64,000 nucleotides of DNA from JBBSNV01 sp964458605. Its GTDB lineage: Bacteria; Pseudomonadota; Alphaproteobacteria; Reyranellales; JAQSWP01. Shown here piece by piece: positions 41,499-50,235 of the stretch. The stretch's first letter is position 1. The number at the start of each line of letters is the position of its first letter. The stretch covers positions 7,598-71,597 of the forward strand of contig CAYWLS010000023.1 in assembly GCA_964458605.1 (NCBI GenBank). Reading direction: 5' to 3'. Under the pieces are notes generated by a model that saw only the letters and a program-made list of their open reading frames with translations, made no database searches and was not told the DNA's origin. A program made the position numbers and the translations under genes.

Positions 41499-42532
41499 GC
41501 AAGACCCAGGCGCCGATCGGCAATGTCGTGATGCCGAACGAGGCGTGGTTGGCGAAACAGGCACGCGAGGAGATCATCGAGCCCGCGCTGCCGATCGTCG
41601 ATCCGCACCATCATCTGTGGGATCGCGCCGACAACCGATACATGCTCGGTGAATTGCTGGCCGACACCGGAAGCGGCCACAACGTGCTGGCCACGGTGTT
41701 CGTCGAATGCCTGGCGTTCTATCGCCAGGACGGGCCCGAAGAGCTGAAGTCGGTTGGGGAAACGGAGGTCGCCAACGGCGTGGCGGCGATGGCGGCAAGC
41801 GGCTCCTACGGCGCGACCCGCGCCTGCGCCGGGATCTCGAGCTTTGCCAATTTGCAGGCCGGGGCCCGGGCCCGCCAGGTCCTGCAGGCCCATATCGCCG
41901 CCGGCAACGGCCGGCTGCGCGGCATCCGCCACGCCGGCGGCTGGGACGCCAGCGACCAGATCCGCAACAGCCACACCCATCCGCCGCAGGGCCTCTATGG
42001 CGACAAGGCGTTCCGCGAAGGCTTTGCGCAACTGAAGCCGCTTGGCCTGCTGTTCGAGGCCTGGCAGTTCCACCCCCAACTGCCCGAGGTGATCGATCTG
42101 GCGCGCGCCTTCCCCGATACGCCGATCGTGCTGAATCACGTCGGCGGGCCGCTCGGCATCGGCCCCTATGCCGGCAAGAGCGAAGAGACTTTCGCGGCCT
42201 GGAAGAAGAACATGGCCGAATTGGCGCGCAGCTCCAACGTCTCGGTCAAGCTGGGCGGGCTGGGCATGCGCATCGGCGTGTTCGACCACCACAAGCGCGA
42301 GGTGCCGCCGACATCGCAGGCGCTGGCCGATGCGTGGCGGCCGTGGATCGACACCACCATCGAGCTGTTCAGGCCGGAGCGCTGCATGTTCGAGAGCAAC
42401 TTCCCGGTCGACAAGATCACCACCGGCTATGCGGTGCTGTGGAACGCCTTCAAGCGGCTCGCGGCAGGCGCCTCGGCAACGGAAAAGACCGCATTGTTCA
42501 GCGGCACGGCCAGCAAAGTGTACCGGGTCTAG
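41495..42532 (+). CDS. Amidohydrolase 2 family protein
   Basis: A 345-residue TIM-barrel amidohydrolase related to 2-pyrone-4,6-dicarboxylate lactonases and decarboxylases. The first metal or substrate motif is IVDPHHHLWD at 34-43, LNHVGGP follows on strand 5-6, and FESNFPVDK near the C-terminus holds the catalytic Asp. FQ-type LLFEAWQFHPQL is the family's barrel strand. The substrate is not assignable; a lactone or aromatic-acid derivative is likely by family. It overlaps the exonuclease gene by 4 nt and ends the run. A strong palindrome follows two bases after its stop. Confidence 0.87.
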   Translation: MSKTQAPIGNVVMPNEAWLAKQAREEIIEPALPIVDPHHHLWDRADNRYMLGELLADTGSGHNVLATVFVECLAFYRQDGPEELKSVGETEVANGVAAMAASGSYGATRACAGISSFANLQAGARARQVLQAHIAAGNGRLRGIRHAGGWDASDQIRNSHTHPPQGLYGDKAFREGFAQLKPLGLLFEAWQFHPQLPEVIDLARAFPDTPIVLNHVGGPLGIGPYAGKSEETFAAWKKNMAELARSSNVSVKLGGLGMRIGVFDHHKREVPPTSQALADAWRPWIDTTIELFRPERCMFESNFPVDKITTGYAVLWNAFKRLAAGASATEKTALFSGTASKVYRV

Positions 42533-42533
42533 G

Positions 42534-42588
42534 GCAAATCACCTTTTGACGGAATCACTCCGGATTCCGTCAAAAGGTGTGAATTTGC
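42534..42588. repeat. Perfect 17-bp palindromic hairpin after the amidohydrolase gene
   Basis: CACCTTTTGACGGAATC (42540-42556) and its exact reverse complement (42563-42579) flank the loop ACTCCG. GCAAAT (42534-42539) and ATTTGC (42583-42588) extend the stem past a three-base bulge. There is no T-run after it, so it is not a standard terminator. Confidence 0.85.
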
Positions 42589-42604
42589 TCTACACTTGAG
42601 GAAT

Positions 42605-42667
42605 AGAGCGGATTCACACGATCGGATGGCAGCGTTGTCGCGCTTCCATCCGATCGTGATCCGTTCT
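42605..42667. repeat. Second palindromic hairpin, overlapping the phnN stop
   Basis: CACGATCGGATGG (42617-42629) and its exact reverse complement (42646-42658) enclose a 16-base loop. CGGAT (42609-42613) and ATCCG (42659-42663) extend the stem. The right end runs into the phnN stop codon (42666-42668). Together with the hairpin at 42534 it fills the convergent gap. Confidence 0.82.
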
Positions 42668-43214
42668 AGCGCGACAGCAGCTTCCCAAGTGCCGCAAGCA
42701 GCCGGCCCGCCCCATCCGTCACCGTACCGTCGTTGGCAATCTCGATCAGACGCGGGTGGCTAACGGCAAAAGCGTCGGCCCGGGCCAGACGCTGGGCGAT
42801 GGCTGTCTGGTCGTCGCGGCCGCGACCGCGCAGGCGATCGGCAACCATGTCAGGCGATGCCGTGACGAGGATCGGCGCAATCTTGGGATCGCCGCGCAGT
42901 TCGGCCATGAAATGCGCACGGCTGCCCGACACCACGACGAGGCAGCCGGCGCGCTGCCACAGTTCGATCTCGCGGCCGATGCCATAGGACCTGCCGTAGG
43001 CCTGCCAGTGCATGGCGAACAGGCCGCGCTGGCACCGCAGTTCGAATTCCGCCGGCGACAGCGAGATGAAATTCTCGTCGCCATGGACCGGCCGCGTGAT
43101 GTAGCGATGGGCGAACAGGATAGGCTCGCCCGCCAGGCGCTCGCGCGCGGCTTTCAGCAGGGTGTCCTTGCCGACACCCGACCGTCCCATGACATAGGCG
43201 ACGCCGCTTTCCAT
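42666..43214 (-). CDS. phnN: Ribose 1,5-bisphosphate phosphokinase
   Basis: A 182-residue P-loop kinase of the PhnN/guanylate-kinase-like group. Walker A is GRSGVGKDT (10-18), the RYITRPVHGDENF segment matches PhnN substrate loops, and VVVSGSRAHF and RLRGRGRDD complete the lid. PhnN turns ribose 1,5-bisphosphate into PRPP at the end of C-P lyase phosphonate breakdown. No other phn gene is visible; here it is the last gene of a minus-strand run with a crotonase, a CoA transferase and a protease, 12 nt after the crotonase stop. A role outside phosphonate use is therefore possible. Confidence 0.87.
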   Translation of the reverse strand: MESGVAYVMGRSGVGKDTLLKAARERLAGEPILFAHRYITRPVHGDENFISLSPAEFELRCQRGLFAMHWQAYGRSYGIGREIELWQRAGCLVVVSGSRAHFMAELRGDPKIAPILVTASPDMVADRLRGRGRDDQTAIAQRLARADAFAVSHPRLIEIANDGTVTDGAGRLLAALGKLLSR

Positions 43215-43226
43215 CGCCGGCCGAGG

Positions 43227-44015
43227 TCAGACGCCCCTGAATCTGGGCTTGCGCTTTTCCATGAAGGCGCGGCGGCCTTCGATATAGTCCTGGCTGGCGA
43301 AGCAGGCATCGACCGCCGCCTGCACCTCGGCCAGCCGCGCCGAGGGATCGTCGGACACCGCCGCATCGACCGACAGCTTGGTCGATTTGACGGTCAGCGG
43401 CGCGTTCTGCGCGATTACCGCGACCAGAGCCTCGATCGTGCCGTCCAGCGCCTCGACCGGCACCACGCGGTTGAGCAGGCCCATCCGGTGCGCCTCGGCG
43501 GCGTCGAACTGCCGGCCGGTGAAATAGATCTCCTTGGCGAAAGCCGGCCCCACCAGACCGACCAGCTTCTTGACCCCGTCATAGGCATAGCCCAGGCCGA
43601 GCTTGGCGGCCGGAATGGCCAGCTTCGCGTCGGCCGCGGCGATGCGCAGATCGCAGCTCATCGCCACGTTCAGCCCGCCGCCGATGCAGAAACCCCGGAT
43701 CATGGCGATGGTCGGCTTGGCGATGCGTTGCAGCGAGGCCAGCGCACGCCTGGACATCTCGTCGTAATGCGCCACCGCCTCTTTCGAGGCGCGCTGGTTC
43801 TCGAATTGCGAGATGTCGGCGCCGGCCACGAAGGCCTTGTCGCCGGCGCCTTTCAGCACCACCACCCGCACCTCGGCATCGGCGGCGTAGCCGTCGAGGA
43901 TCGGCGCCATACCCTCCCACATATCGACCGACAGCGCATTGCGGCGCGCGGGGTTGTTGAAGATCAGCCAGCCCACGGGGCCGGTCTTGTGGGCAATCAG
44001 TCGCTCGGTGGTCAT
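43227..44015 (-). CDS. Crotonase-superfamily protein lacking both hydratase glutamates
   Basis: A 262-residue crotonase-fold protein usually annotated as enoyl-CoA hydratase. The oxyanion-hole segments AFVAGADISQF and GFCIGGGLNVAMSCDLRIA are intact, so CoA-ester binding is expected. At the two catalytic positions of enoyl-CoA hydratase, however, it has Asn (GGGLNVAM for GGGCELAM) and Ala (IPAAKLGLG for QPEILLG), so ordinary hydration is unlikely. It may be an isomerase, hydrolase or decarboxylase of the superfamily. It starts 15 nt after the CoA-transferase gene on the same strand and is followed by phnN. Confidence 0.85.
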   Translation of the reverse strand: MTTERLIAHKTGPVGWLIFNNPARRNALSVDMWEGMAPILDGYAADAEVRVVVLKGAGDKAFVAGADISQFENQRASKEAVAHYDEMSRRALASLQRIAKPTIAMIRGFCIGGGLNVAMSCDLRIAAADAKLAIPAAKLGLGYAYDGVKKLVGLVGPAFAKEIYFTGRQFDAAEAHRMGLLNRVVPVEALDGTIEALVAVIAQNAPLTVKSTKLSVDAAVSDDPSARLAEVQAAVDACFASQDYIEGRRAFMEKRKPRFRGV

Positions 44016-44030
44016 GCAATGTCCCAGTAT

Positions 44031-45209
44031 TCAGATCACGTTGCGCCGACGCAAATCGGCGATAGCGGCTTCATCGTAGCCCAGTTCGCCCAGTACTTCT
44101 GCGGTGTGCTCGCCGCGCTCTGGCGCGGCATTGCGCATTTCAAAGGGCGTTCGGCTCATCTCGATCGCCTGACTCACCAGCTCGATGGCGCCCAGCGTGC
44201 CGGACTCGACGGGCCGTGCCATCTTCAGGTGCCTGACCTGCGGATCGGCGAATACCTGGTCCATCGTGTAGATCGGCCCGGCCGGCACGCCGGCTTTGTT
44301 CAAGAGCGCCACCAGCGCCGCACTGTCGTGTTGCGTCGTGCACGCCTCGAGCAGGGCGTTGAGCGCCACCCGGTTGCGGCTGCGCGCCTTGGCGGTGGCG
44401 AAGCGCTCGTCGGCCACCAGCCCGGGCGCACCCAAGGCCTCGCACAGGCGGCGATAGATATGCTGGCCGGAAGCGGCGATGTTGATGTGGCCGTCCCGGG
44501 TCTCGAACACGCCGGTGGGGATCGAGGTCGGATGGTCGTTGCCGGCCTGGCCCGGCACCTCATGGCTCACGGTCCAGCGCGCAGCCTGGAAATCGCAGGT
44601 GGCGATCATCGCCTGCAACAGGGAGCTCGCCACCCACTGCCCCTTGCCCGAACTCTCGCGCTCGAGCAGCGCGATGAGGATGCCGACTGCGCAATTCATG
44701 CCCGCTGTGACATCGGCAACGGCGATGCCGGCACGCATCGGCCCCTGCCCTGGCGTGCCGGTGATCGCCATCAGCCCGCCCATGCCCTGGGCAATCTGAT
44801 CGAAGCCGGCGTGGCCGGCATAAGGTCCGGTCTGGCCAAATCCCGATACCGAGCCCAGCACGATGCGCGGATTGACCGTTTTCAGGCTTTCGTAGCCGAG
44901 GCCAAGCCGCGATTTCACATCGGGCCGGAAGTTCTCCACCACCACGTCGGCACGCTCGACCAGCTTGAGGAAAATCGCCTTGCCCGCCGGATCCTTCAGA
45001 TCGAGCGTCATGCCGCGCTTGTTGCGATGCAGGTTCTGGAAATCGGGACCGTGACGGGGCCCGCCCATGTCGCCGTCGCCGGCCGCAGCCGGCGGCTCGA
45101 TCTTGACGACGTCGGCGCCCCAGTCGGCCAGGAAACGCACCGCCACCGGCCCGGCGCGCACGCGGGTCAGATCCAGCACGGTGAAACGCGATAGGGGCCC
45201 GGCGGTCAT
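44031..45209 (-). CDS. CaiB/BaiF family CoA transferase
   Basis: A 392-residue family III CoA transferase. The N-terminal nucleotide-like motif reads VLDLTRVRAGPVAVRFLADWGADVVKIE across several strands. GQTGPYAGHAGFDQIAQGMGGLM forms the acyl pocket, and the conserved Asp lies in GIAVADVTAGM, where the enzyme forms a mixed anhydride with the acyl group. It moves CoA from an acyl-CoA to an acceptor acid such as formate, carnitine or a dicarboxylate. It is 7 nt after the protease gene and 15 nt before the crotonase, so the two CoA enzymes probably share a substrate. Confidence 0.9.
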   Translation of the reverse strand: MTAGPLSRFTVLDLTRVRAGPVAVRFLADWGADVVKIEPPAAAGDGDMGGPRHGPDFQNLHRNKRGMTLDLKDPAGKAIFLKLVERADVVVENFRPDVKSRLGLGYESLKTVNPRIVLGSVSGFGQTGPYAGHAGFDQIAQGMGGLMAITGTPGQGPMRAGIAVADVTAGMNCAVGILIALLERESSGKGQWVASSLLQAMIATCDFQAARWTVSHEVPGQAGNDHPTSIPTGVFETRDGHINIAASGQHIYRRLCEALGAPGLVADERFATAKARSRNRVALNALLEACTTQHDSAALVALLNKAGVPAGPIYTMDQVFADPQVRHLKMARPVESGTLGAIELVSQAIEMSRTPFEMRNAAPERGEHTAEVLGELGYDEAAIADLRRRNVI

Positions 45210-45216
45210 CGCGGCA

Positions 45217-46659
45217 TTATTGCATATAGTCTTCGGCGACGATGGCGAAGTTGACGTTCTGCGAATCCTTCAGCAGGAAGGTGGTAATGCCGATCAGATT
45301 GCCCCAGGCATCGAACAGCCCACCGCCGGAGGAGCCGGCCGAGATCGGCGCCGAGGTCTGGATCAGCCGATCGCGCTCCAACACGCGCTTGGACGACACC
45401 AGCCCCTCGGCCAGCGTCAGCTCCAGCCCCAGCGGCGCGCCGATCGTGTAGACGTGTTCGCCGACCTTGATGTCGGCGAACGGCCGGATCGGCACCCAGC
45501 TCGGCAACTGGCTGCGCGCCCGCAGCACGCAGCGGTCCGATGCGCGGTTGCGCGAAGCGAGGTCGGCTTCGAGCGTCTGGCCGTCGCGCTGAATCTGTAC
45601 GCTGCGCGCATCGTGCAGCACGTGGCAGTTGGTCAGCAGGTCGGTGGCGCTGATCGCCACCGCCGAACCCTGGGTCGACTCGTCGGTCTTGACGACATAG
45701 ACTGCGCCGCGCGCCTTCTCGAACACGTCCTGCGGGCGCAGTTCGTTGCCCGATGCCAGCGCCATGCGGGCATTGGCCGTCTTGCCGAACAGATCGATCG
45801 GCGGCTCGCGCCGGGGCTCGGCGCCCGAGCCGGCATTGCGCATCGCCGCTTCCAGCACCGCCGGTCCCGATTCGGTCGGCTGGATGACCGGATTGGGCTC
45901 GGCATCCAGGCGCAACGCCGGCGCCACCGCCAGGCTGTTGGAGAAGGCCGAGAACAGCACGGTGACCAGCTTCTCGTCCTGGGCCGGCAGGTTGATGACG
46001 AAAACAGCGGTGCCGGTGGTGCGGCATTCCGCTCGCGTGTAGAAACGCCGGTCGCCGGTGGTGCCCGAAACGACATACCAGTTGTCGCGCCGCGCCTGGT
46101 AGAGGATCTGGCGCTCGCGGTCGTTCGATTGCACCTCGCGCTTGTAAAGCTGGTCGAGATTGGAGCATGTCACCGGCTGGCCCAGCAGCACGCTGACGCT
46201 GACCGAGCCCTCGAACACGTAGCGCAGGCCGCTGGAAACGTGCTCGACGGTCTTGAACTCGGTGAGCGCGGCCGGATAGGGAATCGTCACCCCGACATTG
46301 CGATCGCGCAGCAGGCTCCATTTCATGGTATCGCGCAGATGAACGCCGTCGGTGAACAGCTCGATCACCTGGTCCGGCGACAGGGTGCCGGTGCCGGCAT
46401 AGCCATGCGCCTCCTGCCAGCCGATGGCGGCCGCGCGGCTCTGCTTGCCGAACGATCCGTCGGCCATGCCGTTGTAGTAGCCGTTCCAGATCAGCGCCTT
46501 CTGGATATCGATGGTGGTGATCAGTTCGATGGGCGGCGGGCTGTCCCAGCGATAGTCGAACACACCCTCGCGCGAGAGCTGCGCCCCGGCCGGCGCCGCA
46601 GCCCAGCTCGACAACGCACAGATCGCAAGACCGAGGAGAATTCTGCCCCGGAGCCCCAT
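45217..46659 (-). CDS. Exported trypsin-like serine protease with N-terminal peptidoglycan-binding-like region
   Basis: A 480-residue exported protein. A signal peptide covers about 1-26 (ending in APAGAQ). Residues 40-90 hold IDIQKALIWNGYYNGMADGSFG, typical of a PG_binding_1-like repeat. The C-terminal third is an S1/HtrA-like protease with probable triad His346 (TNCHVLH), Asp375 (ASDRCVL) and Ser444 (GSSGGGL). No PDZ domain is seen. It presumably cleaves periplasmic proteins near the cell wall. I chose the ATG at 46659 for its signal peptide; the longer frame starts with a TTG at 46722 and would hide the signal. It is the first gene of the run with the CoA transferase, crotonase and phnN. 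Confidence 0.85.
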   Translation of the reverse strand: MGLRGRILLGLAICALSSWAAAPAGAQLSREGVFDYRWDSPPPIELITTIDIQKALIWNGYYNGMADGSFGKQSRAAAIGWQEAHGYAGTGTLSPDQVIELFTDGVHLRDTMKWSLLRDRNVGVTIPYPAALTEFKTVEHVSSGLRYVFEGSVSVSVLLGQPVTCSNLDQLYKREVQSNDRERQILYQARRDNWYVVSGTTGDRRFYTRAECRTTGTAVFVINLPAQDEKLVTVLFSAFSNSLAVAPALRLDAEPNPVIQPTESGPAVLEAAMRNAGSGAEPRREPPIDLFGKTANARMALASGNELRPQDVFEKARGAVYVVKTDESTQGSAVAISATDLLTNCHVLHDARSVQIQRDGQTLEADLASRNRASDRCVLRARSQLPSWVPIRPFADIKVGEHVYTIGAPLGLELTLAEGLVSSKRVLERDRLIQTSAPISAGSSGGGLFDAWGNLIGITTFLLKDSQNVNFAIVAEDYMQ

Positions 46660-47007
46660 TGGAACCGATGATGTGAGCAGCCATGGGGCAAGCGCAACGA
46701 GTTTCCTCAATGCGCGGCGCAAGCGATTGATCTGCCGGCATATATCGCCGATACGATCCGGTCTCCAAAGGCGATGCCTTAGGGGCCCATGGCGAGCGGG
46801 TAGAGAACCCGGCGGAGCTTGGGAGGCGCCATAAGCCGGGCGCTAGCCAGCGCACCGGCGGTGGCCGACATCGTCATCTCGCGGCAGGCGGTATCGTCGG
46901 ACGCCCGGAAGGGCCTGGGTTTCGTGCCGGACGACAGGCGCCGGCGGCCTGGGACGATGCCCAGAGGAAACGCCGGGAAAACACCCGAGCCCGACCGGCA
47001 GCCGCCA
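46660..47007. other. Gap without a recognised gene
   Basis: This 348-bp stretch lies between the protease start and the DUF2950 stop. It should carry the promoter of the protease operon, but I see no convincing -35/-10 pair. A 110-codon minus-strand frame (46779-47111) runs through it, but it overlaps the DUF2950 3' end and resembles nothing I know. No repeat or hairpin stands out. Confidence 0.5.
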
Positions 47008-47940
47008 TCACTCCGCCTGCCAGCTGCCGTCCGGATCGTAGGCTTTGATCGACGCAGCGATCGCTGCGGTGTTGGGTCCGAGATCCTTCTGATAGACCGT
47101 GCCGTCGTCACTCACCATGAGGGTCATCACTCCGGACACGCCATAGCTGGCGGGGAACGCAATCACCGCAAACCCGCCGATCATGCGGCCGTCGACGATA
47201 TAGCTATAGGCGCCGCCCGGTGCTGCCTTGCCCTGCTCCGCCAACATGCGGAAATAGTAGCCGTAGTAGGGCGTCGGCTGGGGACCGCCGGGCTTGATTT
47301 CGTAACCGTCGTGGATCGCCTTGATCGCCGTCTCGCCCAGCGGGCTTGGCGCGTCGGAACCCGAAGCCTGCCAGTATAGCCCATCGTGCTTGCCGGGGCT
47401 GCTGACGAAGCGTCGCGCATATTGCGGGGATTTGGCGCCGTCGCGCGGTTGGGAGGCATATTCGCGTTGCGCGTCGACGAAAGCGCGCATCACTTCGATG
47501 GCGCTGAGTTCGTTGCGGCCGATGCGGCGGCGCAGCAGTTCCTGCTTGCCTTCGGCGACGTCGAATGCCCAGCCCGACGCCACCTTGACGATGGGAAAAG
47601 GAAACGGAAAGTCGTCGGCGCCGATCACGAGCGTGACCTTGCCGGCGCCCTGCGCCTGAAGGGAATGGCGTTCCTTGTAGGCAGCGACGAAGCCCGCGGC
47701 GGCCTGGCGATCGGCCACCGGATCGCCCGACACGATCAGGTCCCGCGCCTCGCTGCCGAACAGCTCGATCATCCGCGCCTGATCGTTGGCGCCGGCGGCT
47801 TCATAAAGCGCCTGCGCGGCACTGTCTGCGGTGGCGAACGCCCTGCCCTTCGCCAGCACCGCATGCGACAGGCCGGCAAGGGCTAGGCTCGTCGCCACGG
47901 CCAGCATCGCCAGGCGGTTCGACAGATATTGGAACGGCAT
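47008..47940 (-). CDS. DUF2950 exported protein
   Basis: A 310-residue protein with a signal peptide (about 1-30, ending SHAVLAKG) and a DUF2950 domain. Family landmarks are FATADSAAQALYEAA at the start, DDFPFPFPIVKVASGWAFDV, the repeated-Tyr segment QPTPYYGYYFRML and GGFAVIAFPASYGVSGVMTL. DUF2950 proteins are periplasmic, of unknown function, and regularly occur next to DUF3300 proteins, as here. GAGG lies before the ATG at 47940. It is 9 nt downstream of the DUF3300 gene on the same strand, so the pair is one transcript. Confidence 0.92.
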   Translation of the reverse strand: MPFQYLSNRLAMLAVATSLALAGLSHAVLAKGRAFATADSAAQALYEAAGANDQARMIELFGSEARDLIVSGDPVADRQAAAGFVAAYKERHSLQAQGAGKVTLVIGADDFPFPFPIVKVASGWAFDVAEGKQELLRRRIGRNELSAIEVMRAFVDAQREYASQPRDGAKSPQYARRFVSSPGKHDGLYWQASGSDAPSPLGETAIKAIHDGYEIKPGGPQPTPYYGYYFRMLAEQGKAAPGGAYSYIVDGRMIGGFAVIAFPASYGVSGVMTLMVSDDGTVYQKDLGPNTAAIAASIKAYDPDGSWQAE

Positions 47941-47949
47941 GGCGTCCTC

Positions 47950-49041
47950 CTACCGATCACGCCGCGGCTGGCTCGGCCGCCGCGACTTCGACGAATCCAG
48001 GCTGCGCCCGCCTCTGGCACTGTCCAGCCGGATCTGACCGCCGCTGCCAATGCCGTCATAGGCGCGCATCGGCTTGCCCGACACGCCGTCCTGCGGACCG
48101 GAGTTCCTGCCGACGCCGGCCGGCTGCACGCCCGGGCGGTTGGGCTCGACGCGGCCGCGATAGGCCTCGCGCTGCGGTGCGTTCGGCATCGGTCCTTTGC
48201 CGTAGCGTCCCGCCACTGCCGGATTGCCGTACGGCACGGCACGGCGATGCCCCGGGTCGTGACGCCAGTTGTTCTGATTGATGGTGGTCCGGTTGAACTG
48301 GTTGTAGTGGTGGATATCGATGTTCACGTCGTAATGGCCCCAATTGCAGCCGCCCCAGATTGCCGATCCGACGGCGACGCCCACGCCGAACCACAGCAGA
48401 TTGGATGCGACATAGCCCGGCGGATACCAGTAGGTCGGCGGATAGGCCGGATAGGCCCAGGCGCCGTAGACCACCGTCGGATTGTAGACCGGTACGTAAA
48501 CCACCTCGGGATTGGCCTGCTCGATGACGATGTAGGTCGTGGAGCCGCTTGTCGTCGTGGTGACGGTCTGCTGCGGCGACGAGCCCAGCGTTCCGGCGGC
48601 CTTGGCCTTGGCGCGCAGCTCCTGCACCGCCATCATGACGGCTTCGCGCTGACCCAGAAACGCGTCGCCCAGCTGCTGCGTCCAGTCCAGCTTGTCGTTC
48701 ATCATTGCCAGCACCTGCGGCACGGCGGTCAGCGACTTGACGCTGGGATCCCAGGCCTGCTGCTGCATGGCGTCTTCGAGCACCTTGCCGGTGACTTTCG
48801 GGTTTGCCTTCGCCCAGCGCGCCGCCTGGACGATCTCAAGCGGATAGGTCGACGCCATCAGCACCTGTGCCAGCAGCGCATCGGGATAAAGCGCGATCGG
48901 CGCCACCAGCGCCTCGATCTGCGGCTTGCCCAATCCACTGGCCGTATCGGCCGATTGCGCGTGCAGTCGGCCGGCGCACCAGCTCGAAGCCATCGCCATC
49001 GACAGAATCACGCTGATGAAGCTGCGCAGGCCCCGTCTCAT
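47950..49041 (-). CDS. DUF3300 exported protein
   Basis: A 363-residue exported protein. A signal peptide (about 1-29) is followed by the DUF3300 core: EALVAPIALYPDALLAQVLMASTYPLEIVQAARW over three helices, VLMA-type AMMNDKLDWTQQLGDAFL, and EVVYVPVYNPTVVYGAW. The C-terminal half is low-complexity, rich in Tyr, Pro, Asn, Arg and Gly (a YPAYPPTYWYPPGY block, then NRTTINQNNWRHDPG), like the unstructured tails of envelope proteins. The hydrophobic NLLWFGVGVAVGSAIWGG segment may insert in a membrane. Start taken as MRRGLRSF (49041); an upstream ATG at 49098 lacks a signal-like start. First gene of the DUF3300-DUF2950 pair. Confidence 0.9.
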   Translation of the reverse strand: MRRGLRSFISVILSMAMASSWCAGRLHAQSADTASGLGKPQIEALVAPIALYPDALLAQVLMASTYPLEIVQAARWAKANPKVTGKVLEDAMQQQAWDPSVKSLTAVPQVLAMMNDKLDWTQQLGDAFLGQREAVMMAVQELRAKAKAAGTLGSSPQQTVTTTTSGSTTYIVIEQANPEVVYVPVYNPTVVYGAWAYPAYPPTYWYPPGYVASNLLWFGVGVAVGSAIWGGCNWGHYDVNIDIHHYNQFNRTTINQNNWRHDPGHRRAVPYGNPAVAGRYGKGPMPNAPQREAYRGRVEPNRPGVQPAGVGRNSGPQDGVSGKPMRAYDGIGSGGQIRLDSARGGRSLDSSKSRRPSQPRRDR

Positions 49042-49210
49042 GCGGATGGCTCCATGATCGAACTGCATTTGGCCAACACCATGCGATCGACGATCCATGG
49101 CCTGGCCGCGGCATTGGTACTGGCTGCGCCCGTGTTCTCCTATCCGATCCGCGCAAAATATCCCGCCCGCCGCGGCGCCGTCCCGCGGGCGCGGTCGCGG
49201 CCCTGGAGAC

Positions 49211-49960
49211 TCATCGATCGGCGAAGGAAGCGATGGTCGAAGCGGTGTCCGGCAAAGGCTGCTGGCTCGCCCTGATCAGGCCGGCAGTGGGTCGATCGAG
49301 GTCCAGGACAAGGAGCGTTGCCGACGACACGACGATCGCGATCGTCAGGATCGGGATGCGCGTACGCAGCGATTCCAGGCCACTGGCGTAGCCGGCGAAG
49401 GTACAGGCGACAACGGCAATGCAGTAGAGCGAGATCGGCACGATGTCGGGCACCGCGCTGAGCGCCGCCGTCAGGCGTTTTTCCTGGTTGTCGAAAACGT
49501 CATTGAGCGACTGGATAAAAAGCCCGGTTGGAACCACTCCATCGTTCACCCGCCGTAGCCGCCATTGCCTGCTGCCACAACGCCTCCTGGGTGGCATTGG
49601 AGCGAGACACCGCCGCGACGATCTGCGGCCGAGAGTCCGCGCCTTGCGCGATATCGATCCGAATCTGCAGATACTCCCGCAGCAGCCCGATCGACCGGCT
49701 ATCGTGCGGCGCCGGCAGCAAGCGCGCGCAACGCGCGCCGTGCCGATCGAATTGGCTTCTGCCAGCACCGCATCGCCGTTCCTCGAACCGCCACAGCGCC
49801 AGGGAAAAAAGCAAAGCCCAGCATCAGCGCAACAGCCCCAGGATGGAGCCTCGATCGTTGAAACGTCGATCCTGGCGGCTGCCGGCCACGCCGAACCGGC
49901 GGACCAGCTCGCTGGCGCCCAGGAAAACCACGACGCTGGGCACGAAAATGGCGTGCGATA
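49211..49960 (-). pseudogene. DUF4239 (bestrophin-like) membrane protein gene with several frameshifts
   Basis: Reading three frames in turn on the minus strand rebuilds a DUF4239-like protein. An opening helix HAIFVPSVVVFLGASELVRRFG lies near 49958-49890. LFSLALWRFEER (about 49810) is in a second frame, then DAVLAEANSIGTARV in a third. The second frame returns with SIGLLREYLQIRIDIAQ and ATQEALWQQAMA. Last comes GLFIQSLNDVFDNQEKRL with the membrane part and LDLDRPTAGLIRASQQPL, typical of the family's end, stopping at 49211. At least four frame changes separate these pieces, so the gene is dead. The motif order is intact and no large deletion is seen, which suggests recent decay. Confidence 0.65.
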
Positions 49961-50235
49961 CGGCGCGACGCGCCGCCCACGCACGAGATTGCCGCGGCGC
50001 GGGGCATTGATAGGCCGCGCGAACGCCGCTCACTATCCGAATCGCGCATTTTCTGACCTGGCGGCTGCCTGTCACCCGCATCAGCGCTGGCGATGCCGCC
50101 AGCGAGCACCCATCATGACGACGCGAAAATGCGGCGAGAGTTTGCGCGGACCGCCGCTGCGCTTGCCGCGTTCTGCGCGGTCGAACAACAGGGCGGACTT
50201 GAAGCGCCGCCAGACGATACGAAGAGGAGAACAGA

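Noticed and set aside
45217..46722. Longer protease reading starting at 46722
   Set aside because: The codon there is TTG, no ribosome-binding site precedes it, and the extension would place the signal peptide in the interior of the protein.
46779..47111. A 110-codon minus-strand frame between the protease and DUF2950 genes
   Set aside because: It overlaps the DUF2950 coding end, has no recognised motif and no good ribosome-binding site.
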